The translations under genes were made by a program, and so were the position numbers. Of a DNA stretch of 64,000 bases, positions 16,430 through 24,967 are shown piece by piece. The stretch is from the NCBI RefSeq assembly GCF_030542105.1, contig NZ_JAUOFB010000004.1, positions 124,001 to 188,000 of the forward strand, written 5' to 3'. Source of the DNA: Hymenobacter sp. BT730. GTDB taxonomy: Bacteria > Bacteroidota > Bacteroidia > Cytophagales > Hymenobacteraceae. The notes beneath the pieces are model-generated. The model saw nothing but the letters and a program-made list of their open reading frames with translations. It searched no databases and was not told the origin of the DNA. Each line of letters starts with the position of its first letter. Position 1 is the first letter of the stretch.

Positions 16430-18247
16430 TTATTTCTTGCTCAACACCAGCACGTCCATAGCGGGAACGGTTACCTGCTTCACCTTCTTTTTGGTTAAGG
16501 CGTTGCGGTATTTGTTCCTGGTCAGGACCTCATGGGTGAAGGTGGCTGGTTGGCTGCCACGGTTGAAGATGACCAGCACATCGTCGGAGCCCTGCTGGCG
16601 GCGGAAGGCGTAGAGCTTCTGCGCGTCATCGGTGGCTAGGGTAGTGAAGGTGCCCAGGCGCAGGGCCGGGTGCTGCTGGCGGAGCTTGATGAATTGCTGA
16701 TACCAGGCAAACAGTTCCAGATTAAAGGCTACCGGGTCGGCATCGTGCTGGGTTTGGTCGGGGTTGAAGGTTTCGGGGTCGTAGGTTTTCTCGGCCCAGA
16801 GCATGGGCTTGCGGCAGTCGGGGTCGTTGCTGCCCCATAGGCCGGCTTCGTCGCCGTAGAAAATCATGGGCGAGCCCAGGTACAGCATCTGGAAGGCGGC
16901 AATCAGCTTCTGCTTTTGCAGCTGAGCAGCGGTGGGCTTGCGGGCGTTGTAGCTCTTGTTGTTGCTTTTCTGGCTCCAGTTAAAATACGCGCCCCAGTCG
17001 CCGAACTTCTTGCCGTCGGGGTTGGCCACGGCGCTGCCAATGCGGGTGGCATCGTGGCTGTCTACCAGGTTTTGCATGTTCAGGGCCACGCCCGGCCCGA
17101 AGGCTTCGCGCAGTTCCTTAAGGCGGGCATCAAACTGCGTGGCTGTAGAAGCAGTGGCGTCCTGCACGAAGAAGTCGTGCACGGCAAAAGCGAAGTTGTA
17201 GTTCATGGTGGCGTCGAACTCGTCGCCGCTCAGGTAGGGCCGGGTTTGCTCAATCGGAAACACCAGCTCGGCCGTCATGTACGCCTGCGGGTTAATGCTG
17301 CGCACGTGGGCGCGCCAGCTTTTCCAGAAGGGGTGACCCACGTCATAGGCCACGTCCAGGCGCCAGCCATCAATGCCGTGGGATGCGCCTTTGTCCATGG
17401 GGTTCATCCAGCGCTTGGTAGCGTTGAAGATGTACTCCTTGGGGCCGGCCACAATGCCGTTGGCGTCTTCTTTCAGCTCGGGCAGGGTCTTCACCCCAAA
17501 CCAGCCGTTGTACTCGAAGCTGGTGCCCTTGGAGGCATCGCGCCAGCTTTTCACCATAAACCAGTCGGCGTAGGGAGAGGCCTGCTGGTTTTTCTCCACA
17601 TCCTGGAAGGCAAAGCTCTTGGCTCCGAGGTGGTTGAATACCCCGTCGAAGATGATGTACATCTTGCGTTTGTGCACTTCCTCAATGAGCTTGAGCACCA
17701 GCATATCGGCCTTGGTCCACACCCAGGTTTCGGGCTTGAGCGGGTTTTCCGTGGCCATCAGCTTTTTGTCACCGTCCGGGTCGGGCCCAAAAGTGGGGTC
17801 GACGTGGTGGTAGCACAGCGCGTCGTACTTGTGCGAGGAGGGCGACCAGAACACCGGCGTGAGATACACGGCCTGCACGCCTAGCTTTTGTAGGTAATCC
17901 AGCTTATTGAGCACGCCCTGCAGGTCGCCGCCGTAGCGCCGGCGCTGGATGTTAAACCAGATGTCCTTGCCGTTCTTTTGCTCGTAGGGCTGCAGCTGGT
18001 ACCAGTCGCTCTGCCAGGGATGAATCTCAAAGGGAGAGGTGTCGTCGAAGGGGTAGGCGCCGTTCTGATCCGTTACTTTGGGGTCGTTGCTGGGGTCGCC
18101 GTTGCTGAAGCGTTCCGGAAATATCTGGTACCACACCACGCCCTTGCTCCAGGTGGGCGTGAAGTCGGTTTGGGCGCTGGCTGGAGCGGTTATAAGTAGC
18201 TGCGCCGAGGTAACGAACAGCGCTGTGAGAAAAGGTTTTATCATCAT
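16430..18247 (-). CDS. secreted GH13 alpha-amylase-family glycosidase
   Basis: 605 residues from ATG 18247 (a second ATG follows at once). The signal peptide is LFVTSAQLLITAPASAQ. The four GH13 regions are complete: DGVFNH at 201-206, GWRLDVAYD with nucleophile Asp298, AELVFP with acid/base Glu327, and NLVDSHD with Asp399. The opening YQIFPERFSNGDPSNDP is typical of cyclomaltodextrinase/neopullulanase-type or extracellular alpha-amylases. Likely acts on alpha-1,4-glucans outside the cytoplasm. The C-terminal 80 residues form the usual beta domain (VLVIFNRGSQPATF). No sus-like transporter genes lie nearby. Confidence 0.9.
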   Translation of the reverse strand: MMIKPFLTALFVTSAQLLITAPASAQTDFTPTWSKGVVWYQIFPERFSNGDPSNDPKVTDQNGAYPFDDTSPFEIHPWQSDWYQLQPYEQKNGKDIWFNIQRRRYGGDLQGVLNKLDYLQKLGVQAVYLTPVFWSPSSHKYDALCYHHVDPTFGPDPDGDKKLMATENPLKPETWVWTKADMLVLKLIEEVHKRKMYIIFDGVFNHLGAKSFAFQDVEKNQQASPYADWFMVKSWRDASKGTSFEYNGWFGVKTLPELKEDANGIVAGPKEYIFNATKRWMNPMDKGASHGIDGWRLDVAYDVGHPFWKSWRAHVRSINPQAYMTAELVFPIEQTRPYLSGDEFDATMNYNFAFAVHDFFVQDATASTATQFDARLKELREAFGPGVALNMQNLVDSHDATRIGSAVANPDGKKFGDWGAYFNWSQKSNNKSYNARKPTAAQLQKQKLIAAFQMLYLGSPMIFYGDEAGLWGSNDPDCRKPMLWAEKTYDPETFNPDQTQHDADPVAFNLELFAWYQQFIKLRQQHPALRLGTFTTLATDDAQKLYAFRRQQGSDDVLVIFNRGSQPATFTHEVLTRNKYRNALTKKKVKQVTVPAMDVLVLSKK

Positions 18248-18415
18248 GCAACATGCAAAAAGTAGACGGGACGGAGGTTTAGCAGTGCCAACATACGCAA
18301 GCCTGCGCAAAGGAGCCAAACAGAAGGGACAGGCCTGCTTCTGCTTGATAAGCTGTTGCGGTATAACCCCGCCCACTTGCTTTAGGAGCGAGCCGGAAAA
18401 CCTTTCTGTCCGGCG

Positions 18416-19354
18416 TTACTTTTTCGCCAGCACCTCCCGCACCGGAGTCCACCGAATTTCCGGGTAGCGGGCATTATCCAACGGCTCCAGTTTGGGCAGG
18501 CCGCTGAACATATTGTGTAAGTATTGCATGCCCTGCCACGGCGGAAAAACGTCGTCGTTGGCAGGCATCAGGGCTTTGGTTATTTTAATGACGGTACCAA
18601 AAGCGCCCAGGCTACCCACGCGGAATAGCTTGAACTGCTGCCCCGTTACCTGACTGGCAGCGGCCTGCAAATCCCGGATACTGGCCACTTCGCCGGCCAC
18701 GCGCAGGTAACGGGGCGTGGTGGCATCCAGGGCGGCCGCGGCAGTAAACTTAGCGGTATCAGCCAAAGTAGTAAAGTCCAGGAGCTGGTCCGCATCACCC
18801 CAATACACCACCCGTTTCAGGCCAAACAGGATAACCGGCGCCTGCCCGGTGAGCAGGTCGGTAAACATGCCGTTGAGGATGGAGGTAGCCGCAATAGGCG
18901 ACTTATCCAGCACCTCGGCAAACTCCCGGCGCAGGTCCAGGTTGCGGTTGCTGCCGTTGGGGAGCTTGGTAAAATCGATGCAGTAGTCGGAGGGAATAAA
19001 GCGCGGCACGCCGGCTGCCACGGCTGCCTTGAGCAGCCGCGTCTGCGCACTTACTATCACTTCCCGCAAGCCAGACAAAGCCGAAACGACGCACGTTGCG
19101 CCAGCACAGGCTTGCGTGAGTTCTATCAGGTTATTGAAATCAACCTCCACCAGGGAAACGCCTTGTTCCCGTAACGCGGTAACGGATGGGTTGGTGCTTC
19201 CTTTACGCACCAGTGCCCGTACGCTGGCTCCCCGTTCCAGCAGATTCTGGGCAATCTGTTGCCCCAGAGCCCCGGTAGCGCCTGCCAGCACAATGGTAGC
19301 TGGGTGGGCGGTGTTTTCAGTTTTCTGCTCTCCTGGTACCGGAATAGTAGGCAT
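18416..19354 (-). CDS. NmrA-like NAD(P)-binding protein
   Basis: 312 residues. A Rossmann motif, VLAGATGALGQQIAQNLLERG, begins near residue 22; the family-specific VRKGSTNPSVTALREQGV and RFIPSDYCIDF follow. This is the atypical short-chain dehydrogenase group that includes NmrA and isoflavone/aromatic alcohol reductases; members may be redox sensors rather than enzymes. The normal catalytic YxxxK is replaced (SDYCIDFTKL). Cytoplasmic. It stands 170 bases downstream of nothing co-directional and is probably monocistronic. Confidence 0.75.
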   Translation of the reverse strand: MPTIPVPGEQKTENTAHPATIVLAGATGALGQQIAQNLLERGASVRALVRKGSTNPSVTALREQGVSLVEVDFNNLIELTQACAGATCVVSALSGLREVIVSAQTRLLKAAVAAGVPRFIPSDYCIDFTKLPNGSNRNLDLRREFAEVLDKSPIAATSILNGMFTDLLTGQAPVILFGLKRVVYWGDADQLLDFTTLADTAKFTAAAALDATTPRYLRVAGEVASIRDLQAAASQVTGQQFKLFRVGSLGAFGTVIKITKALMPANDDVFPPWQGMQYLHNMFSGLPKLEPLDNARYPEIRWTPVREVLAKK

Positions 19355-19561
19355 GGGTTAAGAAATAGGGTGTCAGCTGGCGAGGAATATTTCTCCTTCG
19401 AAGGCCGGCCAAATCCCAGCCGGACATCGTTGCACGGTACTACCGCGCTGCGTCCCGGAATGTTATGAAAAGTGCAAGCCATAGGTAAACCAAGTAGCTT
19501 GCGTTTAAGCCACGCAACTGCGCCAACCGGCACTACTGCCTAATTCTTCCAGCCACTCTCT

Positions 19562-19954
19562 ATGCCCACGCTCGTTCCCATTCTGCGCATTTTCGATTAC
19601 GCAAAGGCCCTGGAATTTTACGTCGATTGGCTGGGCTTCACGGTAGACTGGGCGCATCTGCCGGCGGAGGCGCCCGTTTATCTGCAGATATCAATGGCGG
19701 GCGTAGTGCTGAACCTCTCCGAGCACCACGGCGACTGCAGCCCCGGAGCCCGCGTACGGGTAGTGGATTTTGCCGATCTGACCGGATATCATCAGCAGTT
19801 GCTGGCCAAAGACTACCGCTACAACCGCCCCGGTCTGCACGTGCCCACCTGGAATGCGCAAGCCCTGGAAATGGAAGTTGTTGACCCCTTCGGAAACCGC
19901 CTCACTTTTACAGAAGTACCGACCGAGGCTTCCCAGGATGCAAAGTCTGGCTAA
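19562..19954 (+). CDS. glyoxalase/bleomycin-resistance superfamily protein
   Basis: 130 residues with the two beta-alpha-beta-beta-beta modules of the vicinal oxygen chelate fold: LVPILRIFDYAKALEFYVDWLGFTVDW and ALEMEVVDPFGNRLTFTE. The DPFGNRLTF end is typical of this superfamily. Possible metal ligands include the Glu in MEVVDP. The substrate is unknown; bleomycin-type sequestration, glyoxalase or dioxygenase activity are all seen in relatives. Monocistronic and upstream of a region with a broken small ORF on the other strand. Confidence 0.8.
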   Translation: MPTLVPILRIFDYAKALEFYVDWLGFTVDWAHLPAEAPVYLQISMAGVVLNLSEHHGDCSPGARVRVVDFADLTGYHQQLLAKDYRYNRPGLHVPTWNAQALEMEVVDPFGNRLTFTEVPTEASQDAKSG

Positions 19955-19982
19955 TATTCGGCCCTGGGGTAATCCGCTTCAT

Positions 19983-20157
19983 TCAGCTATAGATCAGCAT
20001 TTCACCCGTATTGTCACCGTATTTCTTGTCTAATGGCAGGCTAGGGGGCGTGGTGATGTCCGTTATTTCCCTGAGGTTGGTGTCTTGCTGTTGGGTAGGC
20101 TGGGGATAGTTGATTTTTGTGGTTGCGCTAATAGCTTTTTTTTCGTCGGTGTATCAT
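19983..20157 (-). pseudogene. small ORF (about 57 codons) interrupted by a one-base shift at an A8 run
   Basis: On the minus strand ATG 20157 opens MIHRRKK, then eight A (plus-strand T8, 20136-20143) shift the frame. Reading with seven A gives AISATTKINYPQP, TQQQDTNLREITDITTPP and SLPLDKKYGDNTGEM to a stop at 19983-19985, a sequence with good coding character. Both halves are thus joined if the run is slipped by one base. It may be a pseudogene, a sequencing artefact or a slippage-expressed small protein. AGGAA precedes the ATG. No family recognised. Confidence 0.4.
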
Positions 20158-20270
20158 CTGTCTAAATTCCTGTTAGGACACTGTAGCACGTGTATTATAG
20201 GCTAACAAGCTCGTCTGTAAAGACTTAATAGGCAGGATAGGTATATGAAAGTATAACGTTTGTCATGTGC

Positions 20271-20297
20271 TTGGAAGTTTTTGATTTGGTATCTTCA
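20271..20297 (+). promoter_or_regulatory. putative promoter of the GAF gene
   Basis: TTG at 20271-20273 and TATCTTCA at 20290-20297 lie 37 bases before ATG 20334. The 16-base spacing is a little short. The rest of the 19955-20333 gap holds only the interrupted small ORF on the other strand. Confidence 0.35.
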
Positions 20298-20333
20298 CTA
20301 TGCTAGGAAGTCAATACTTAACCATCCATTGCT

Positions 20334-20885
20334 ATGACCGAGAATCCAACGGAAACCGCCCGCATTACCGCCCTGAAGCGCTACGATATCCTGGATACGC
20401 CCGCCGACGGCACCTTTGACCGGATGACGGCGCTGGCTTCTAAGGTCTTTAATATGCCCATTGTTATTATCAGTCTGGTGGATACTGACCGCATCTGGTT
20501 TAAGTCGCACCACGGCGTAGAAGTGGCCCAGATAGACCGGGAGCCCGGCCTGTGTGCCTCAGCTATTCTTTCAGATGAGCTCTATATTGTGGAGGATGCT
20601 CGCAAGGATCCGCGTACCATGGCCAACCCGCTGGTGGCCGGTGAGCTGGGGCTGTCCTTCTACGCTGCGGCCCCACTCACCACCCACGATGGCCATAGCC
20701 TGGGCACCTTCTGCATTATGGATAAAAAGCCCCGCTATTTAACGGATTCCCAAAAGCTGATTCTGCAGGATATGGCCAGCATTGTGATGGATGAAATAGA
20801 GCTGCGCCTGGCCGTGCGTACGGCCATTGGGGAAAATGCCCGGCAAAGGGCAGAGTTAAAGAAGCAATCTGGGGTACCTGCTTAG
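20334..20885 (+). CDS. single-domain GAF protein
   Basis: 183 residues, almost all one GAF domain (residues about 25-165: FDRMTALASKVFNMPIVIISLVDTDRIWFKSHHG ... SFYAAAPLTTHDGHSLGTFCIMDKKPR), ending in a helical tail that could dimerise. No kinase, cyclase or DNA-binding output domain. The form (LCASAILSDELYIVEDARKDPRTMANPLV) is that of GAF domains found in front of histidine kinases and GGDEF proteins, so it may be a ligand-binding partner acting in trans. A paralogue lies at 63496. Its end overlaps the convergent channel gene by four bases. Confidence 0.8.
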   Translation: MTENPTETARITALKRYDILDTPADGTFDRMTALASKVFNMPIVIISLVDTDRIWFKSHHGVEVAQIDREPGLCASAILSDELYIVEDARKDPRTMANPLVAGELGLSFYAAAPLTTHDGHSLGTFCIMDKKPRYLTDSQKLILQDMASIVMDEIELRLAVRTAIGENARQRAELKKQSGVPA

Positions 20886-21712
20886 AGCTTCTCCCCGCAG
20901 TGCCAGCAGAATTCCGCATCGTTACGGTGCCCGTCGGCCTGGCACACGTGGCACCTTATCTGTTTAAAGGCCGGAGGTGCCGGCGCGGGCTGCGCCATCT
21001 GCGCCGATACAATGCCCGTAGGCACGGCAATTATGGCGTAGCCCAGAATCATCAGCACCGAGGCCAGGGCCTGGCCCAGCACCGTTACGGGCGAAATGTC
21101 CCCGTAGCCTACCGTTGTTACGGTCACAATGGCCCAGTATATGCTCACCGGAATGCTGGTAAAGCCATTCTCTCCCCCCTCAATTACATACATGAGGGTG
21201 CCTACTACAATAATTAAGGTCGAAACGGCCGTCAGAAATACCAGAATCTTGAAGCGGCTGGCCTTGAGGGCGGCGGTAATAAACTCGCCCTCGCCCACAA
21301 AGCGGCCCAACTTAAAAATGCGGAATACCCGCAGCAGCCGCAGCGTGCGGATAACCAGCAGGTAGCGGCTGCCCGGCACCAGCAAAGAAACCAGCGTGGG
21401 CGCTATAGCCAGAAAATCAATAATGCCCAGCCAACTCAGGGCATAGGCGAGTGGGCGTCGCACCACCAACAGCCGCATGATATACTCCAGCAGAAATACA
21501 CCCGTAAAAAACCACTCTACGGCCTGCAAATAGGCCCCATAGCGGGCCGCAATGCTGGCCACGCTTTCAAGCATCACGGCCAGCACACTCAATATAATGG
21601 CCGCCAGCAGCACAATATCAAATGCACGTCCGGCCGGCGTGTCTGATTCAAAGATGATGTGGAAGGCGCTTTGCTGCCACTTAGGCGCTTGTTCGCGGGG
21701 GCGGATGTCCAT
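20882..21712 (-). CDS. voltage-gated-type potassium channel with C-terminal zinc ribbon
   Basis: 276 residues. S1-S6 topology is clear: S1 about 30-50, S2 66-84, S3 95-110, S4 118-138 with regularly spaced arginines (IRTLRLLRVFRIFKLGR), S5 154-177, pore helix and selectivity filter TVGYGD at 200-205, and S6 212-235. A proline-rich linker (AQPAPAPPAF) leads to a CxxC-x11-CxxC zinc ribbon at 254-272 (CHVC, CWHC). Most bacterial Kv-like channels lack this ribbon. Inner membrane; transports K+ by family. Converges on the GAF gene with a four-base overlap. Confidence 0.9.
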   Translation of the reverse strand: MDIRPREQAPKWQQSAFHIIFESDTPAGRAFDIVLLAAIILSVLAVMLESVASIAARYGAYLQAVEWFFTGVFLLEYIMRLLVVRRPLAYALSWLGIIDFLAIAPTLVSLLVPGSRYLLVIRTLRLLRVFRIFKLGRFVGEGEFITAALKASRFKILVFLTAVSTLIIVVGTLMYVIEGGENGFTSIPVSIYWAIVTVTTVGYGDISPVTVLGQALASVLMILGYAIIAVPTGIVSAQMAQPAPAPPAFKQIRCHVCQADGHRNDAEFCWHCGEKL

Positions 21713-21822
21713 ACACAGCAGGAGTGCGCTACGCGTTGCCGTAGCTATTCAGCTGGTCTAACTTACGAAACAAGCATGTGATGCGCTGACATGTCGCACC
21801 AGGCAGGCTCCTGCCACATAAA

Positions 21823-21859
21823 AAAGTCTGTAACCACCCAGTAGGCGGTTACAGACTTT
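21823..21859 (-). terminator. terminator of the SDR gene
   Basis: AAAGTCTGTAACC (21823-21835) and GGTTACAGACTTT (21847-21859) form a 13-bp stem with an 11-base loop just past the minus-strand stop at 21883. Confidence 0.85.
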
Positions 21860-21882
21860 CCCTGTACACATTCAAACGCTTT

Positions 21883-22599
21883 CTATGGATTGGTAGACCA
21901 CATGCCGGCTTCTTTGATAAAGATGCGGCGGTTGAGTTTGAGCTGGGCAATGATGAACTCGGCAAGGTCTTCCGGCTGCATTACTTTCTCGGGGTTGCCA
22001 TCGGTGAGGTTGTTGCTGATGGCCAGGTCCGTAGCCACGGTGCTGGGCGTGAGGGCAGATACCCGGATATTTTGCTTGCGCACTTCCTGCATCAGCGACT
22101 CGGTAAGGCCCATAATGGCAAACTTGGAGGCACTGTAGGCGCTGGTAGTAGCGGCGCCGCGCTGGCCGGCCGTGGAGGCAATATTGATGATGTCGCCGGT
22201 TTCGCGCGCAATCATGTCCGGCAGTACGGCGCGGGTAGTGTAGTAAGTGCCCATCAGGTTTACCTGCACAATATGCTCCCACTCGGCGGGCGGCATATCT
22301 ACCAGCTTGGCAAAAGTGCCGATGCCCGCATTGTTGATGAGGATATCAATGGGCCCCAACTGGGCTTTCACCTGCGCTACGGCGGCTTCCACGGCTTCGC
22401 GGTTGGCTACATCGGCCGTAACTACGGCCGTTTTTCCGCCCAGGGATTCTATTTGCTGGGCTACTTCTCTGAGCTGACTTTCGGTGCGGGCCAGCAGCCC
22501 CACGTGCGCGCCTTCCTGCGCCAGGGCCAATGCTACCGCGCGCCCAATTCCTTTTCCCGCGCCCGTAACCAGGGCAACTTTTCCGGTGAGTGATTCCAT
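21883..22599 (-). CDS. short-chain dehydrogenase, FabG-like 3-oxoacyl reductase
   Basis: 238 residues from ATG 22599. The NADPH motif TGAGKGIG is at 12-19 and NNAGIG at 89-94; the catalytic set Ser142, Tyr155 and Lys159 (YSASK) is intact. The sequence resembles FabG/3-ketoacyl-ACP reductases but stands alone, outside a fatty-acid cluster, so the substrate may be another alcohol or ketone. The C-terminus [10 protein letters not shown] differs from FabG endings. The in-frame extension upstream to 22692 has no promoter or coding signal and was not used. Confidence 0.85.
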   Translation of the reverse strand: MESLTGKVALVTGAGKGIGRAVALALAQEGAHVGLLARTESQLREVAQQIESLGGKTAVVTADVANREAVEAAVAQVKAQLGPIDILINNAGIGTFAKLVDMPPAEWEHIVQVNLMGTYYTTRAVLPDMIARETGDIINIASTAGQRGAATTSAYSASKFAIMGLTESLMQEVRKQNIRVSALTPSTVATDLAISNNLTDGNPEKVMQPEDLAEFIIAQLKLNRRIFIKEAGMWSTNP

Positions 22600-22834
22600 G
22601 AAGGGTTCAGATAGTATGAATAATGAAGGGTATAACCGAAGCCAGCGCTCAGTGTTGCGTCGGGCGTGTGCAAACAGTTTAAATGGCGCCATGAAGAGTG
22701 GTGGGAAAGCCCGGCAGTTGTGTGCTCAGCGCCGGTCTTTCTAGGTTTTCTGCCCCTGAGTTGGTATATTATTAATCCGGAACAGGAAAACGCAAGGCTG
22801 GCTGCAGGGGAGAGCCGGATACTGGCTGAAGGTT

Positions 22835-23263
22835 ATGCACCACATCGTTTATCATAGCTATGCCGTGGGGCAGCAAAGCACCGACGACCTCACATTTCTG
22901 CTGCAGCAGGCACGCGCCAATAATCTGCGGCTGGGCATAACGGGGCTATTACTCTATGGCAACGGCAGCTTTGTGCAGGTGCTGGAAGGCGAGGAGGAAG
23001 CAGTGCGGGAAGTGTACGCTAAAATCCAGGCCGATTATCGGCATACCCGCGTGCATACCCTCGCCGATGGGCCCATTCAGGCACGCATGTTCAAAGACTG
23101 GTCCATGGGGTTTCAGCCGCTCTCGGGCGAGAACTTTGAGCGCCTCTCCGGATATATCAATCCTTACCGCTCCAATTTTTTAGATGACTACTTGCCCGAG
23201 ATTGATGATGGCATGCTGGAGATGCTTAAATCCTTTGTAGAGGACGAAAGTCAGCAACAGTAA
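22835..23263 (+). CDS. BLUF-domain blue-light sensor
   Basis: 142 residues: one BLUF domain that binds FAD and reorders a hydrogen-bond network on blue light. Key residues are present: Tyr6 (IVYHSYA), Asn30 (ARANNLRLGITGLLLY), Gln48 (SFVQVLEG), and Trp89/Met91 (DWSMGF). After about residue 105 a helical cap follows, with no output domain, as in short BLUF proteins such as SyPixD. It probably signals through protein partners. Neighbouring sensor-type genes include the GAF protein and the cold-shock gene; no operon partner is seen. Confidence 0.92.
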   Translation: MHHIVYHSYAVGQQSTDDLTFLLQQARANNLRLGITGLLLYGNGSFVQVLEGEEEAVREVYAKIQADYRHTRVHTLADGPIQARMFKDWSMGFQPLSGENFERLSGYINPYRSNFLDDYLPEIDDGMLEMLKSFVEDESQQQ

Positions 23264-23663
23264 AGCATACGCCGTGGCTTTGCTGCTTTTTATTAGGCGC
23301 AGCGAAAAGTATTATGGAAAAAAAGCCGGGCCGATATACAAAGGATTCTCAATTCTCAGTGTTAAAAATATTATTATCATAATATATTAAATATCAAATA
23401 GTTATAAGGCGGCATTGGCTTCAAAGAGCCTGTCTACTAGGAATGTATTTGTACCGATATGAACCTAAATCAGGGTGTCCCCGTTACCCCCATGTCATTC
23501 GACGCTGCTTCTAATGCTGATCAAACAACGGGTCAGCCAAAAAAAAGGCGTACGTTTACATTGTTAAAGGCAAAATGCCTCGTGTCACTACCATTCCTTC
23601 CGTGTTGAAAAATAGTAGAGTTCCGTTGCCAGTTGCTTCATTTTCACCACTTTCCTAAGCATC
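23264..23663 (+). other. 400-base leader/intergenic region ahead of cspA
   Basis: An AT-rich stretch (23340-23400) is followed by a near-consensus -7 element TGTATTTG (23444-23451) and a 49-codon ORF. A long structured leader is usual for cold-shock genes. No complete hairpin thermoswitch was identified by eye. Confidence 0.4.
23459..23608 (+). CDS. possible 49-residue leader ORF of cspA
   Basis: ATG 23459 lies eight bases after TGTATTTG and opens 49 codons (MNLNQGVPVTPMSFDAASN ... QPKKRRTFTLLKAKCLVSL) ending TGA 23606-23608, 55 bases before cspA. The second half is basic and hydrophobic. Codon character is modest; it could be a translated leader peptide, or chance. Confidence 0.28.
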   Translation: MNLNQGVPVTPMSFDAASNADQTTGQPKKRRTFTLLKAKCLVSLPFLPC

Positions 23664-23855
23664 ATGTCAACAGGAACCGTAAAATTCTTCAATGAAACCA
23701 AAGGCTTTGGTTTCATCAACGACGCCGCTACCGGCCAAGACGTATTTGTCCACGTAACGGGCCTCATCGACGAAATTCGTGACAACGATAAAGTTGAATT
23801 CGAAGTGGAAGAAGGCCGTAAAGGTCTGAGCGCTGTTAAAGTGCGTCGCGCTTAA
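23664..23855 (+). CDS. cspA: cold-shock domain RNA chaperone
   Basis: 63 residues, the full CspA family length. The RNP1 and RNP2 motifs are present: KGFGFINDA (residues 12-20) and VFVHVTG (28-34). The protein melts RNA secondary structure; in the cytoplasm it binds single-stranded nucleic acid through these aromatic residues. The long upstream region and the strong terminator make a separate transcript. Whether it is cold-inducible or constitutive cannot be told from sequence. Confidence 0.96.
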   Translation: MSTGTVKFFNETKGFGFINDAATGQDVFVHVTGLIDEIRDNDKVEFEVEEGRKGLSAVKVRRA

Positions 23856-23880
23856 TTACCGCGAACTTCCTATGAAGTTA

Positions 23881-23912
23881 AGAAGCATGCCCCAGGGCAT
23901 GCTTCTTTTTTT
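23881..23912 (+). terminator. cspA terminator
   Basis: AGAAGCATGCCC (23881-23892) pairs with GGGCATGCTTCT (23895-23906), followed by T5. Confidence 0.9.
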
Positions 23913-24125
23913 GTGCCCTGTCCGCCGGTTGCTGCTCCACTGTCAGGATGTGCCTTGCTGATGCACGGAGTAAACTTTCCCTTAACGCTGGGCTGGCTTT
24001 TGACGCTGTAATTCTGTAGTTTATTTCCTGCAACAGGTCTGGGAGTTTCCCGGGAAGGAACGGCCGGGCAAGGCCGTCATCGGAGGAAAGAGAAGCAAAG
24101 AAGAGCCGCCTATGCCCACAGTGCC

Positions 24126-24890
24126 ATGTACAAAGTGTCTGAAATAGCTCCCGATGTATACCGCATTTCGGTATTCGTTAAAGAATACAATCTGCAATTC
24201 AATCATTTCCTGATCCGCGACGAGGAGCCCCTGCTATACCATGCCGGGATGCGGCTGATGTTTCCGGAAGTGCTGGCCGCCGTACGGGAGCTTCTGGACC
24301 CTGCCAGCATCCGGTGGATTGGCTTTAGCCATTTTGAAATGGATGAATGCGGCGCCCTGAACGAGTGGTTGCAGATAGCGCCGCAAGCGCAGGCCGTGTG
24401 CAGTGATATCTGCGGCATTATAAATATGGCCGATTACGCCATCCGGCCGGCCCGGCTGCTGCCTGCACCCGAGCGGCTGCAGACCGGCAAATACGCCTAT
24501 CGGCTCATTGCCACGCCCCACGTACCCCACGGCTGGGATGCGAGTGTGCTGTTTGAGGAAACAAACAAGACGCTCCTGTGCTCCGACCTTTTTCATCAGA
24601 ACGGAAACTGTGCGGCCATTACCGACCATGATATTCTGGGTGCCCATCGGCAGTCGATGCTGGAATATGAAAAAGGGCCGCTGCTGGAGTACACGCCCTA
24701 CAGTCCCAATACTGCCAAGCTGCTGCAGACGCTGGCTGAACTGCAGCCCAAAACGCTGGCCGTTATGCATGGCTCTTCTTTTATGGGCAACTGCGCGCAG
24801 GCTTTGCTGGATCTGGATGGGGTAATGAAGGAGCTATGGGGGCAGCCAGGGTATAGCACCCTTAAAGCCGGGCCACAGCTGGTGGCCTGA
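24126..24890 (+). CDS. ODP-type metallo-beta-lactamase-fold diiron protein
   Basis: 254 residues resembling the oxygen-binding diiron (ODP) domain of flavodiiron proteins. The ligand motif HFEMDECG (His69, Glu71, Asp73) replaces the HxHxDH of hydrolases with the HxExD of ODP; TPHVPHGWDA, CSDLF and MHGSSF supply the remaining ligands. No flavodoxin domain follows, so it may need an external reductant to reduce O2 or NO, or act as a sensor. Cytoplasmic. It is 78 bases upstream of ctlX on the same strand, possibly one transcript. Confidence 0.82.
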   Translation: MYKVSEIAPDVYRISVFVKEYNLQFNHFLIRDEEPLLYHAGMRLMFPEVLAAVRELLDPASIRWIGFSHFEMDECGALNEWLQIAPQAQAVCSDICGIINMADYAIRPARLLPAPERLQTGKYAYRLIATPHVPHGWDASVLFEETNKTLLCSDLFHQNGNCAAITDHDILGAHRQSMLEYEKGPLLEYTPYSPNTAKLLQTLAELQPKTLAVMHGSSFMGNCAQALLDLDGVMKELWGQPGYSTLKAGPQLVA

Positions 24891-24967
24891 GTCAGCCTGG
24901 CCAGAAGCGTGCGGCGGCTTTTGCCCCGGAAGCACTTTCTTTGTGCCGAACTCTGGCTTCGTCCCAC

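Noticed and set aside
16916..17884. 322-codon open frame opposite the amylase gene
   Set aside because: Mirror of a GH13 gene whose catalytic motifs are intact; the antisense product is a low-information Gly/Val/His-rich sequence.
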